A stretch of 64,000 bases of DNA from Xiphias gladius (taxonomy: Eukaryota > Chordata > Actinopteri > Istiophoriformes > Xiphiidae). The notes beneath the pieces are model-generated. The model was not told the origin of the DNA. It saw only the letters and a list, made by a program, of their open reading frames with translations, and ran no database searches. The stretch covers positions 13,040,001 through 13,104,000 of the forward strand of contig NC_053413.1 of NCBI RefSeq assembly GCF_016859285.1. The letters run 5' to 3'. The position numbers and the translations under genes are program-made. Below are positions 34,957 to 47,505 of this stretch, piece after piece (positions within the stretch are counted from its first letter, which is position 1; every line of letters starts with the position of its first letter).

Positions 34957-37900
34957 TCAGCTCATCTCAAAGAACATGTGATTCTGTGGAGAAATAATTA
35001 GAACAGGTGAGTTCATCAGTGTGGGTATTTAATTATGGGGAAAGCTAAATAAATAACTACATTTAGTAGAAGAAGTACTCAGAGGGAAATGTACTTTTTG
35101 CTCCACTATGACGGCTTAGGGCAGCTAGTTAAATTATAAATTCATTTCTTATACCTAACATGATTATCTAAATATGGCGCTATGAAATATAATGCATTAC
35201 AGATAAAACTATACCCAACTGTATATAAATACTTAAATTAGTTCCACCTAGATCAACTATAACATTAAAAAGTACAACTCAAGAAATTAGTGATGATGAT
35301 TAATATATAATAGTATAATAGGGGCCATTTTCCCACATTGAGTAATTACCTTCCTTCAAGTAGATTTTACTGAAAATACCCACGTTCTATTACTCAAGTA
35401 GCATTTTGAATACAAGAGATTACTTTTAGTGAAGTATATTAACGTTGTGGTATTGGTACCTTTACTAAAGTGAAATATCTGAATACTTTCTACACTAATG
35501 GATTTAATTATATTGTAACACAACAACATAAGCTCCTACATGAACGACCATTGAAATCCATTTGCTTACCAACAAGAAAGTGGCTGCCAGCAGCAGCAGT
35601 TTAAGGTGTGATTCCATACTCCGTGGCACTGGAAGAGTGAAATAGATTTAGAAATGGCACGATTACTAATTGGAAATGCGAATGGGGTATAATGGGGAGT
35701 TTTCTAAGCAAGGTAAACAAAATGTAAAGTGCAAGATAGGGTATTGACAGTGAAGAAAAGAAAAGCTGGTGACGCTCATAAATCCAAAATCTGATGAAGC
35801 CTATTATGCTCTAGAGTTTACGTTCAATGTAGCTGGTGAGTCTTGTTTCTTTTGTGTTGCTCAGAAACGAATGAGAGAGATTTGTTATTTCCGTAAAATT
35901 GGTTTTGTTTTGGCTTCCAAAAGGGGACACGACAAAAGAAATTGGGAACCACTCCATTAGGAAATATGAATAAAAATTTACTCAGGTAGAACTCACCCTC
36001 CAACCCAAAATATTCATGGTCCGTGTTATGTTCCTCATTGAAGCCAGGCCATTTCTTCCATATTGTGCCAATTTTCTCACCAATGTTTGAGACAATCTGG
36101 TATATGATTAAAAGCCAAAAATACTGTATGTGATACACTTGTAGAAACACATTTTATGTTGGGTTGCTTAAATATTACTACCTGAAATTGCTGGCTGGAG
36201 AAACAGCGACATGGACAGCAGGAGCCCTGGATTCTGATGGCAGATACCCCTTCTGAATCACACACTTCCAGGAGAGGGGTGAACATGCTCCACCTGCCAG
36301 CAACAACACACATCCAATTAACAAACTTCCTGACATGATCATGCAATAAGCAACCTGGCAAATGCACTGGCCGGTACTTCATACAGTGGCGCAGCCCAGC
36401 CTTGATGCTTGGTTGATCACATTTTCAGCTGTCATGATTCTGCAGCAGCAAAACCATTGTTTGCTTGATGTCGGAAGAGTTCAAATTGGGGCATGTTTTA
36501 TTCTAGCACAACTGAGGGAATATTTATACCAAGTAGATCTCTGGTCACTGAAACCGCTGCCAGGCCAGTCTTAATTGGTCACAACCTCATCGAGTGTTGC
36601 TTCTGGAACACTCTAAATTCAACACACAAATGCACCCCAGCTAACCCTGGAGTCAGATTCAGGCCAGATGAAGAAGGAACTATTTTGGCTTGGCTATAGT
36701 AGACAGGGTGCTGCCATTGCTCCCATTAGCCAACATTCCCATTAAGGAGGATACTACTTTACTTCCTTCCCAGTCCAGTCTGTTGGTGTGTCTCTGTGCA
36801 GACAGCTGTTTTGTGCATTAACTCCGAAAGGTTTAGGCTACACCCAGGCTGTGTGGAACAGTAAAGGCTCTCAATGCTATTTACAGAGAGGCCTCGACAT
36901 CTACGGTGGCTCAGGGTGGCCAGAGGCTGGGAGCGACATGGAAAAAGGCTCACATGACAAGTTGTACAGTCTGAGAATGTAAGGTATTTAGATGGCTGGT
37001 ACAATCGTCTGATAGCGGGAGGTCAAAGGCCTAAAGGGTTCATTCAACGAAATGACAAAAGGCAACAAAAAATTATATTTAACAATTGATCAGTAACATC
37101 TCTGTCCAATATATGACACAGCACCATATGCTGATCAAGTGTTTTATATGTAAAATCTTGATATGCAAATTAACTATTGTGTTGATGTTAAAAAAAACTG
37201 AGGTGGATTAAAAAGTACAATTTTTCCCTCTGAAATGTATCGGATTGGAAATATAAAGCAGCAGAAAATAGAAATACTCAATAAAGTACAAGCAATTCCA
37301 AATTGTATTAAAGTAAAGTACAGTAAAGTAATGTTTAAAGTACAGTACTTTCCACCAAGAACAATATAAGCAGATTCAGATTGTCCTACCTCTGGCATAC
37401 AGTGCCAATGAGATGTCTTTGAGGTGTGTAGACCCTCATCTCCATCAGGCAGCAGCCGAGGCAGCAGGCATCCACCCTGAAGGGCCTTTCAAAATAAAAG
37501 ACCTGACGGCCCTGACAGTCGAAGCCCTTCAAAGAACAGGCCCGAGCTGGACCGCAACACTGGAGACACACACATGAACTCTCTGACAGGAGGGAGACAT
37601 CAAGACTGAGAATACGATACATAATTTCTCACTCTCTCTTATACGAAATGCAGATGAGATGAGTGTTCTCAGTTTAGAGACATGTAGCTGTACATGCACC
37701 CATACCTTCCAAGGCCACAAATAACTGCGACCTGCTGCCTCCCGTGGTGATGCTGTAGATCCTCCTGGGAACACACTCTGGACCTACAATGAGTAAAAAT
37801 GGTTCAATACAGGTAGTGAAATCTCTACACTGCAATAATCCTTTTCTACACACAGAATCATAAATTTACACACTAATTTTTTCTTACCTTGTAGCTCTGG

Positions 37901-38236
37901 CCTAGCACTAATGTGAATCCGACTGACTGTTTCCAGCACAGACGTGAAGTCTGATCCAGCTGCACCTCCAAGGTTCTGCTCCTCCATCCCTTGCCAGTTC
38001 ACTTTCTCCAGTGGCTGTATGTAGCCGTTCTCCATCTTCCTTACGGGAGCCCGACCTGAAAGCTGCTCATCAGATTCCCAGTCAGGAGGCGTTCGGTGGG
38101 GTTTGGGTCCAGGTGAGTGAGTTTGGCACTCATGTGAAGGGCCACAGTGGTTCTGGAAAGCTCTGAAGATCATCTGGATGTGCTTTTCTCGTTCCAGTCG
38201 ACCAAAAGGAAGAGGCTGGTTGGTCACTGCTGACAT
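34957..38236 (-). CDS. Divergent phospholipid scramblase-like protein
   Basis: Seven exons on the minus strand: 38236-37888, 37783-37706, 37582-37390, 36293-36182, 36096-35997, 35628-35570 and 34983-34957. All phases agree and they encode 305 residues. The first 116 residues are unlike known scramblase N-termini and lack a proline-rich PPxY region. From residue about 117 the scramblase domain follows in order: RRIYSITTGGSRSQLFVALE, the cysteine-rich QCCGPARACSLKGFDCQGRQ and FERPFRVDACCLGCCLMEMR, then HLIGTVCQRWSMFTP, RIQGSCCPCRCFSSQQFQ and EKIGTIWKKWPGF. The Ca-binding/transmembrane end is HLKLLLLAATFLL joined to NHMFFEMS. The tiny last exon was found from its match to the family ending (FMFFE). 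The protein probably moves phospholipids between bilayer leaflets or acts as a membrane-anchored, palmitoylated signalling protein. The acidic residues of the canonical Ca-binding loop are poorly kept (TDHEYFGLEVPRS), so calcium activation is doubtful. Confidence 0.82.
35045..35500. repeat. Dispersed AGTA-rich teleost repeat in scramblase last intron
   Basis: It contains 'gaagtactcagagggaaatgtactttttgctccactatga', 'tattactcaagtagcattttgaatac', 'tagtgaagtatattaacgttgtggtattggtacctttact' and 'atctgaatactttctacac'. This is a near-complete copy of the family also seen at 1212, 20960 and 37190. It almost fills the 586-bp intron between the last two scramblase exons. Confidence 0.75.
37190..37365. 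repeat. Fragment of the AGTA-rich repeat in a scramblase intron
   Basis: It contains 'aaatataaagcagcagaaaatagaaatactcaataaagtacaag' and 'aaagtacagtactttccacca', the end phrases of the family. It sits between scramblase exons 3 and 4 (minus-strand order). Confidence 0.65.
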
Positions 38237-39836
38237 GGTATAAAACTGAAAATATATGTGTCACTCAGCAATTTCATAAGAATGACATGAAAACCTGTAA
38301 ATTTTTAAAAGGATGATGTTACAACTCAGACAGTTATACATTATTCAGTGTGACAGGTGTGTATGAGACCTGGGTCAGACATCACGTGTTTAGAGTTAGA
38401 TGCCAGAATGATGTGATACAATTAGCTAAGATGTTTGCAGCCACATAAAAAGTAATGTGTAAACCCACAGTATTTAAATTGTTCCCATGGAGTAGAATAA
38501 CATCCAATTCAGCCATTGTGTATTTCCTAAATATTACATTTGCATATTCAATCAGAAAATTTTCAGCGAAAACATCTAATCTTGTTTGTTGGGAGCTGGT
38601 GGACTAAATCAATGTTTCCCAAACTTTATTGCGTGTGACTCTTAAATACAAAGCGTTACGAGTTATGCTTAGTTCAATCGAAGGGGGATTTTCCTCTCTG
38701 AGACTGTTTCATTTGAATAGTTTTTTGGTGCCAGAGGACGTCAAAACTACACAGTTTGACTTTAAGGTTCATTATTTACCTTAGAAATAGTAGTCTGACA
38801 AAAAAATCCTGAGCAAAATGTCCCCTGAAAGTATATCACTAGAGAGCAAATTCAAGAAAATATATATATATATATATAACTTTATTTTGAAAATGGAAAT
38901 CTGGAAATCACTAATCACGAATCACCCTTTGTTGAGGTCCCGACCACCAGGCTTGTAGTTAAAAAAAAACATAATTCAACGTGTTCTTTTGAGTTCAAAC
39001 ATATAAAGTGTTTTTGTTATGTAAGTCCTTAGAATAAAAACTAGTTCTTTTTTAGTTATTTTTTTCAAAAAAAATTGAGTTAACTCTTGAAGTTAAAGAG
39101 GGAAAGGTTAAGGACAACAACTTTTCTCTTACCACACTGTGGCTCAGACAGTTCCCTGGCAGCATTATAAACATCCTCCTCTTAAGACAAAGTGATTTCG
39201 CCATAGTAGCCAGCCTGAGCTTCTCTTTTATTCACGTCACACACAAATAACACCATAATGAAGCTCTACTTTATGTCAAAAGAGTACCACGGGTGCCCAA
39301 ATTTTCCTATAGCATTCCATTGTCTTTATATATGACATAAAAGAACAAAAAGAGAGAAAATAGCACACGAGCATTAGAAGTCTTTTGCTTACCATCCGTG
39401 TTCAACCTCCAGACTCTGATAATCTAACTGTGAGAAGTAGGAGACCAGGCAAACGCTCCTGAGTCCTCGGGTTCAGGACCTCCTTACCACCTCTGTGTGT
39501 TTGTGTGAATATTCACATAGTAACGTTTGGCTTTGTGACTATATGTGTGTTTGGAGATCTCACTCCCACTCTTGCCCCCCAGCTCTGTCTTATCCCCCGA
39601 CTCTGTTTCCATCCCAACTAGCCGGATCTGCCTTTTGTTAGGCCAGAAAGGCACCACTCAGCCATGTAATTGAAATCCTGCTTCCAGAGGTTGGGGGCTG
39701 CACAGTGGGATTGTGTTTCAGGGGTAGCCTGGGGGGTGTCAGTGCTCTCAAAATGTGCCTTGAAAAAGGTGTGAAACACAGGATTAAAAAATTTCGGAGA
39801 TATGTAGTTGTGTAATCATGAGATTACATTACTACT
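38237..39836. other. Upstream region of the scramblase-like gene with repeat fragments
   Basis: No exon was recognised. The stretch 38610-38960 starts with 'gtttcccaaactttattgcgtgtgactc', typical of another common teleost repeat, and includes an (AT)n run at about 38860-38878. The promoter and any 5' UTR exon of the scramblase gene should lie here, but no TATA box or CpG cluster marks them. Confidence 0.4.
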
Positions 39837-39842
39837 TTTATT
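39837..39842 (-). terminator. chrng: Polyadenylation signal of chrng
   Basis: AATAAA on the minus strand (TTTATT on +), about 475 bp downstream of the chrng stop codon. It is the first canonical hexamer I see after it. Confidence 0.45.
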
Positions 39843-40316
39843 GATAAAAGCATTCATTAGGAACATTTGGCTGTAAATCACCTAAGTTGTTTTCTTTTTA
39901 CATGTGTGATCAACACCATGTCTCATGTAGTGTCTCAAAAGGCAAAAAGTAAACTTGCAATAAACGACGTGCTGACAACAATAAGAGCTACTAAAACGCT
40001 CTTTTTTTGTTATACAGCATTGAATTCAACATTTTTCAACCTTAACAAAAACTTACAACTGACACCAGTATGCATCATTATTGATCAAGCGTGGCATCCA
40101 CACAAGTGCAGTGGATCCTTTATCACCATGAACAAGCATGTTCAACTTCACCTTAGTGATAGTCCACACATCCACATTAGCAACTGACACCAGTGCAGAA
40201 AATACATACAGTTGTATCTTCTCCATTCTCTTTGTGTCCCAGTCATCAGTGAAAGATCGCTGACAGATGCCATCCACTTTGGTTCAAGTGATGAAATCTA
40301 ATGATTTTCTCCTGGT

Positions 40317-43300
40317 TCAGCCCAGGAAGTCTGCTCCTATCCCATTCTCAGTTATATCAGTGAGATTGTTTAATGGAGGGAGATACTTCTTAGGATCGCC
40401 AAGGAAAGGGGAGGAGGGAGGCTGGTTGAAGTGGCCCATCAGGAAGATCCCAATAGTGCCAATGAAAAACACAGAGGTCATGACAATAAAGCAAGCCCTG
40501 TCGATCACCCGGGCCACCAGGAACCACTCTTCATTCTCCTGCGTTTAAGAAAAAAGTTAGAGATTGTAACTGATGTTGGTTTAAACCTGAGAAGACGAGT
40601 AAAAGTATAAGTGTAGAGCTCACATTCTGGAAGTTGCTCTGCTGTCGTGCAGTCTCAGCTATGTAATTGCAGGAGGCCACACACTGCTTCAGTTCTGGAG
40701 AAGCCTTTGCCAGACTGGCACCAAGCTGCTCGGCTGTGCCTCCATCCAGCCCATCATCTGGGTCCAAAACAGACCAGATATTCAGCGATTACGAGGGAAA
40801 ACACACTTCCACGTGCACTTAAACATATTCAAACTCATTCATATACTTACGTAGCTTCTCTAATACTGATTTAATCAATCCATTTCTTTCTTTGAGTCTG
40901 GCAAACATGAGTTCGGATCGAGCTGTTTTCATCACATATTCCTCCGCCTTAGTGATGAGGGTCATGGAGCTTCGACGTCGGCAGGGAACCGGGAACACAT
41001 TGTTCCTGCCTGTTGTCAGAGTCTCACCATTTACAGTTTCAGAGGTGTTGTCATTGTTTGGTGTCCAGGGTTGCATCTGCATCCTCAGGAGTCGAGGCAG
41101 GATGTTAAGGAGGATCTGAAAGTGACAGCAGGTCAAAGGGTAATCCAGTGGCAAACAGATTGATGTGGACTTCATAGTATGTTCATTCAGTAGATGCTTA
41201 ATGGTAATTCCACTTAGAAAAGAGATGGTGTGGCCTCACGTTCACCTTTCGGACTTTGTCTGTCATTATGTGAGTGTTTGGGGTTCTCAGGGATACGTTG
41301 AGGACTATCACACAGTTCATCACGACCATGGTGGTCACTGACATCACAAACATCAGATACCTGCAGCAAAAAATGTATAAGACATCTTTTTCAGTACTGT
41401 TTTCAGTCAGCAGTAGACTCTGAACTGAAATCTTAGAGTGATGCACATTAACTTACTTGCCAATAAGAGGAACTGCCTTCGAAGTCTCTGGAACCTTCTT
41501 AGCGATAAGGAAGAGGAACACAGTCTGGCCCAGAAGAGTTGCAACAGACATTGTGCACTTCTGACCACCAGCTGAATGAACCAAACCACAAACCAGTATT
41601 CAGCCAGGTTGGTGAGGTTTTATGCTTTCCAAAATATATAGCAATGAGTGACCTGGTGAAAGCTTCAATAGACCTCTGTCTTGTCAAGCTCACAGGTCAA
41701 GGTCTGAAGAAAATCTTACTGACGAGACCTAGGAAATACTGAGGGAATTTGAGGTTGATGAGACAGAGGTCCGGCTACCTGAGATTGGGCTTTTAGCTAC
41801 ACAAAGTGAGGAAAAAGACCTTTGGCGGGTAAGTAGTAGACTAGCAGGCAGAGGGAGGAGAAGAGCACACAGGGAGCGATGATGTTGATGATGTAGAAAA
41901 GGGGCTTTCGCTGAATGATGAGGAAGAAGACCACCTCCTGATACTCAAGCTCATCCTTTGTGTACTGAGTGTTGATGACTTTCTTAGCTGGCCTGTGTCT
42001 GATGACCCACTCACCATTCTCTACCAACAAAGTTTTCATTCAGTTTTCATTGCAGAAAAACAATTTGACAAAACTTTAGATAATCATAGTGTTTGTTTTA
42101 TTTTGTGCAGTAGTTTAAAATCCATTATTTAAATGTTTCATGTGGGTTATCATTTCATTTGTACCTGTGAAAGCTTCTGGATCAATATCAATCCACTCCA
42201 GTGTATGGTTATCCTCCTGTTTGAGAACCAGTTCGACCTCATTGGCACTGTAAGTCTGAGAGCTGCACACAGGGAGAAAACATGCGGTGCGTCTCCACAA
42301 CAAACACAGCCATCTATTCCCTTTTACGAGACAGAATGGTGAAAAGGGACCATGGATGAATGAAGGCTTGTCTCTGCTTTGGTCCCTGTGAATTATTTTA
42401 ATACAAAGGAACCTGCCAAGTAAACAATCAGAGCGTACCTAGGATTTTAGAAAGACTGAGGTTATATGTAAAGCTTTTAATTTAATGGGTTTTTATTTTT
42501 TTTATTTGTTAATTTAACTGTTTATTTAACACATTATATTCAGTTTCAAAGCCTTTTCTACACTGACTATAGGAGTAGTTGTATGAGTAGTCGTAACATA
42601 TCTACAACAATATTTTGTTATATTACTAATATAACATATATATATATCAATACCATATTACTACTTTATTGTCAGTATTAGTGCTAGTATTAGTAACAGT
42701 GCTTTTATCTTATATTATTATGCTATAATTTCTCTTTGATTACTGTTATATATATTTCACATCATTGTTTTATTACTGCACAGTGTGTGTATATTACATG
42801 TATTGCACATATATATAGCTTTATTACAATGAGTTGCACTATTGGAGTTCTTTTGCAACAATACTTGCACAATTCACTTATACAGTCAATTGTTTTGTAA
42901 TGTATATATTGTATTTAGCTTTTTAATGTAATCTCTCTAATTTCATTAATCTCTTGTTTTATTTTTTATTGACTTAATTCAAAGAATTCTTTATTTGTTT
43001 TCCTGAGTCTCAGCCTTTCTCAGCCTGCTGCTGTAATGTGAATTTACCCTCAGGGATCAATAGAGTCTTATCTTATTTTTTCTCTGTATAAATTATTGCA
43101 AAGTTTGAAGAATCCTGGGTAATTTACATTCTCGGTTTAAATGACAGCAAATTTGAGAGATACATAAAAGACACAGGATGAACCTGAGGTGTTTTATATT
43201 CCTATCGGAGTTATAGTATCTTGTGTTTTGTATGTAAACACACTGGCTCACTGGCCAATCATCAAAACCCAACAGATCATATCTCTACTCACCGGAAGAC

Positions 43301-45949
43301 CATTGTGCAGTTCTGCCAGTCAAAGGGAAAGTAGTCGACAGTGATGGTGCAAGCGCTGCGGAAGATGGCAGGAGGCAGCCAGTACACACAGCCATTAGGA
43401 GACACTAGTGCATTGCAGTAAAGTGCTACCTCGAACTGTCCATCCACACTGAAGAAGAAAGAAGAGAAAGAAACTCAAGTTGGCGTATTAGAGTGCAAAC
43501 ACACACATTGGGCTTTATTAATGAAAATTTCATATGCAGAGATTCGTAGATTAAGCAAATATAGCTACCATAATCTGCTTTACTGATATTCTACTCGTGT
43601 ATAACTTTCAAGGAAGGATGCAAGGGAAGAAAAATGCTCCAAAAATATAATTTTATATGGTTTTGGCTGTCTGGTAATGAGCGTATTCGTTATTTTTGCA
43701 GGACTCATGCCCTCAGTATTTTTAAAATCCTTTCCATAGTCCCATATGCAGGATAAAATGATTCAATCAGAGAAAGAGAAACTCCTTAATAGGGTTCTTG
43801 ACTGAACAAATATTGGGACCTATTTTAAACATGTTCATATGTGAAGGTTGATACTCTCACTTGTTCTCCAGTATGATTTCTGGCAGCCAAATGCTCTTGG
43901 AGGGGACACGTAGCTCAGAGCTGATGTTCCCATACAGAGCAGACCTGGGTGGCTGGTCCCATCTGAGCCTGTAGTCACACCATTGCTGCATACAGAAATA
44001 CTGTGAGTTTGACTTTTGACCCTGTTTTGGAAATGTACTATGATACAATTCACCATCATTGCAAGGCAGCTAAAAAAAATCCAGCCAATGAGGTGTGTGT
44101 GGTTACCATTTCTATCCAGACGCTGGTCATCAGCACCTCCTCCTTTTCATTCTGAGGAGAGATAGATACGGAAATCATGTTAACTAAAAGGCCCATGCAG
44201 CCACCAGCACTAATCAAAAACGCCAGGCCGAACTTCACCCACCAGGGAGATGAGGTTGGTGAGCGTCATCTTGATGTCGACTTGCGTGATGTCCCCATTC
44301 TTCTCCATGGGCCGAATGTTCTTATTGTAGCCTTTCATCAAGTCCTTGAATAGTTCCCCTTCAAGGTTGACTGCAGATGCTGCAGATAAACCACACAGGC
44401 CAGGACAAGAACATATAAAAGACAAAAACAAGTGATAGAACAGGGACTAAATTCAAAGTGGCACTCCATCAGTTTTACATATTAGGTTCAGTTTGCTCGT
44501 CATAAGAGGAGTACTACAATTGTATGATGTCTCCTGTCGCTCTGGAGGAGCTTCCTTAATTAGAAAAAAATATCATGATGTCATAGTGATGTCTGCAGGA
44601 TTATCTGGCTTGGGCTTGAGACAAAACATTGTTAGCAGACAGCCTTTCCTTAAAAACTGGAGGTTTGATGTTTCAAAAGAAGTGGGTATTTAGGGGGCAT
44701 CTGATTAAAGATGCTATGGAGTTGCAATAGGGGAAATGTAGGATCCAATGTTTTTTGGAGCCTGACCCGTACTAGGGACTAAAAGTTGGGATATCTTGGG
44801 CTGTGCTGCTTCATTTTGACTTTTTTAAAATCTGTCTCTTTGGAACCTTTCCAGTTTAATTTCCACTTGAGATTTTGTTGAAATGCAAACAAATCAGCAC
44901 AGGAATAAAGGAGACAGATTCTTTCTATGCAATTCAATTCAGCAAAAGAAGATTAAAACAAGAATTCATGAAGTGCAAGACAATCCTATGGACTAAAGAC
45001 AGCAAGCTGACTAAAGCAAGTTGACTACTTGTCTAAGCAGCTTTTTGGTTTGTCAAACTTTAACAACAAACAAATGTTGCCAGTGCAGTATTTGGTGGAT
45101 GTCTAGTATTACAGTCATTTCAACCCATTTGTACTGAACATCACAGCAGCAACAACACTTGATGGTCCCTCAGGTATAATGAACGTGAAACTGGAATCAG
45201 CATGAAGTCCACTACAATTTTTAACTAACTTAACAAGAGACTGTACAGTACAACTGTAAAAAAAACATTTAATGGGTATTGTACAGCACAACAATATAGT
45301 CTGATTTCCTAAATATGTATACATGCCTTGCAATACAATACAGTCTAATTCAGAGACAATATTTATTGAGGCAAATGTAGATCCTTGTTTTGCCGTCATG
45401 CATTACTGAACCTCACATAGTTTGGTGAACAGTGCTGTTGGGTTTACTGCAAACTTTGCAATGACAACCATTTGGGAGAAGAGTCTCACATTTTGTTTAA
45501 ATGTGAGAACAGAGGCCTAATGAGTGAATGAGGGAAAGTACTATAGTACTAATAAAAGAATCATTTAAACCATTTCACTGTTTAAATCAATCTTTTTATT
45601 ACAGTTGGATGAGCCAAAACTAAAAGGGGCCTTGTTGAAGAATGCCATACCTTTGTTTAGGTAATTTATGTCACACTTCATTCCTGCCAGGTGTCATGAT
45701 TTTTTCATCACTGTACTGAATATTGTGCTTGTACTCCATACCATGTAACCATAGTCTTGAGTCAATAAAAATTTAAAAAATCTGACTTCACAAATTCACA
45801 CAACACCATGCAGACCTCTAAGAACTAACACGATACTGTATTTACTCTCAAATGTGGCAGCAGGTTGATTAGCCAGCGTTCCTACCTGTGGCCGAAATCA
45901 TAATCACCCTGACGAAGAGAGACAGCGAGATCGGAGGTCCAGAATCCAT
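40317..45949 (-). CDS. chrng: Muscle nicotinic acetylcholine receptor, gamma subunit
   Basis: Twelve exons on the minus strand: 45949-45886, 44379-44243, 44151-44107, 43985-43861, 43448-43293, 42262-42165, 42020-41820, 41571-41457, 41360-41246, 41115-40851, 40757-40624 and 40538-40317. They encode 558 residues. The order is signal peptide, extracellular ligand-binding domain with [10 protein letters not shown] and the Cys-loop C157-C171 ([13 protein letters not shown]), M1 ([17 protein letters not shown]), the pore-lining M2 ([17 protein letters not shown]), M3, a long M3-M4 loop, and M4 after [16 protein letters not shown]. No vicinal cysteine pair is present, so it is a non-alpha subunit. 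[20 protein letters not shown] and the M4 region match gamma (and epsilon) rather than delta, and synteny with eif4e2 favours gamma. It assembles with alpha, beta and delta subunits in the embryonic neuromuscular junction channel. Exon 7 uses a weak donor (GTCTTT), but phase and protein continuity support it. The exon 2 acceptor could also be nine bases downstream. Confidence 0.94.
42740..43075. mobile_element. 3' end fragment of a LINE-like retroelement in chrng intron 5
   Basis: The stretch ends with 'tgctgctgtaatgtgaatttaccctcagggatcaatagagtcttatctta', resembling the conserved 3' tail ('..TTTCCCTCGGGGATCAATAAAGT..') of LINE-derived elements common in fish. Upstream it is AT-rich with 'tattgcac' phrases. 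No reverse-transcriptase frame is present, so it is a 5'-truncated remnant. Exact family not determined. Confidence 0.45.
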
Positions 45950-46817
45950 CCGTGTGTGTTTATCCTACGCTGTCCGAGAGAAAGCTGAGATCACTAATCT
46001 GTTACACATGGACACTACTTGATAGAGCTGCTGGCACTCAGCCGGTCTGTGTGTGTCTGTGTGTGTGTGTGTGTTTGTGTGTGTGCGAGTGTGTGAATGT
46101 GTTTGTGTGTTTCCGAGCAGAAGTTAGGGCTCGGGCTGATGGGAGGGTTGAGGTGTAGAGGAATGGTTGGAGTTTTGTGGGGGAGTTGATGATTGTTAGG
46201 GTTAAATCCAAGAGTGTACTTCCAGTACTGCATAGCCAGCTGTCACAACACACACAGACAATAGGAACATGACATGCACATAGTTTGGGCATTGTAATCA
46301 GTACGTGGCTGCCCTCCAGTGTTTAGGTACACCGTCAAAAAACACAGTGTATTGTAATTCTGTTCAGTGCACCTGGCTAATGTCATTCAGGCAATCGCAC
46401 AGAGAGAAAATAAAATAACTCATGGACTCTTCGAGGGCAAATTTAGCACAGCAGTTATCTATATTATGCTAGTTTACAAGTTTTTCAATCATGAGCCAGG
46501 GTTAAATGTGTTCTCTGCAATAAAAGGATTACACGAATAAAGATTAGAAGATAAAGAGAAGGAGACAGCAGCAACATTGTGCATGTAAAAAAAAGCCGTA
46601 CAGTGGACGAGAGAACAGGTGATAAGTCTCATCCATTTACAGCACACCCTCTGTGATGATTGAACAGGCTCCATGGAGGTTGCTGACACATTTGTGGCTT
46701 GTCATTACTGTGTGTGTGTGTGTGACACAAAAATACTTGTTCCTGCCATGATACGGCACACTTCCCACACACACATTAACACACAAGTCAGAGGCAGGAG
46801 TTGATGTGTTGCAACAG

Positions 46818-46852
<35 letters not shown>

Positions 46853-47499
46853 TACTCAGCTGTTACACTCATATCCCTGTATATCCCTCTTTTAGGACTT
46901 GGAGCTGGGCAAAAACTGCCAGAGATTAGTGGGCAGATATACAATGGTTTATTTGGGCCCATTCAGCTCATTCAGCCAATCATCACAATGATCAAACAGA
47001 AGACTTGGTGACCACAGTGAGGTGGACACACATCAACACACAGCAAAAACTGGGCTTGTCTACAACTCCAAGGTGTCACTTCCTCAAGCAACATTTGCCT
47101 GCACTTGCAATGTTCTGACTCATGACATACAATTAGAGACTCTAAAGGTCAGTCTAGTTCTGGGTCCAGTTACAATTCCCCATCCTGGAAATAAGGACAG
47201 AAAACAGGGAGGTACTGGTCACCACAGCGCAGCAGCTGCTGTGTTGATAGGAAAGCTTAGCTTTAAAGGGTCAGAGGACTGAGGTCAGTCTGGGGTCATA
47301 AGAGGAACCAATTAGCATTGAAACGCATCTCAAGAGAGTACGTTTGGGTCTCTACAGAACTGCAGCAGCAAAATACTGCAGGATTAGCACCATTAGTGTT
47401 GGCTCACTTGAATATCTCCCATCAGAAGTTTAATGTGGAATTGCATAACTACAGATTACCACAACATTCAACACAACATGCCAAAGCATTCATAACAAT
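45950..47499. other. chrng upstream region and spacer to prss56
   Basis: About 1.5 kb without an exon. It holds interrupted GT tracts at about 46047-46090, 46708-46723 and 46819-46851. E-box sequences CACATG (about 46005) and CAGCTG (about 46232) lie within 300 bp upstream of the chrng start codon. E-boxes bound by myogenic factors are known to drive muscle receptor subunit genes, but the significance here is not tested. No chrnd gene lies in this interval. Confidence 0.45.
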
Positions 47500-47505
47500 T
47501 TTATT
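47500..47505 (-). terminator. prss56: Polyadenylation signal of prss56
   Basis: AATAAA on the minus strand (TTTATT on +), about 505 bp downstream of the prss56 stop codon. Confidence 0.45.

Noticed and set aside
46038-47011. A chrnd gene between chrng and prss56, expected from human gene order
   Set aside because: Both strands were read for Cys-loop and M2-like exons and none was found.
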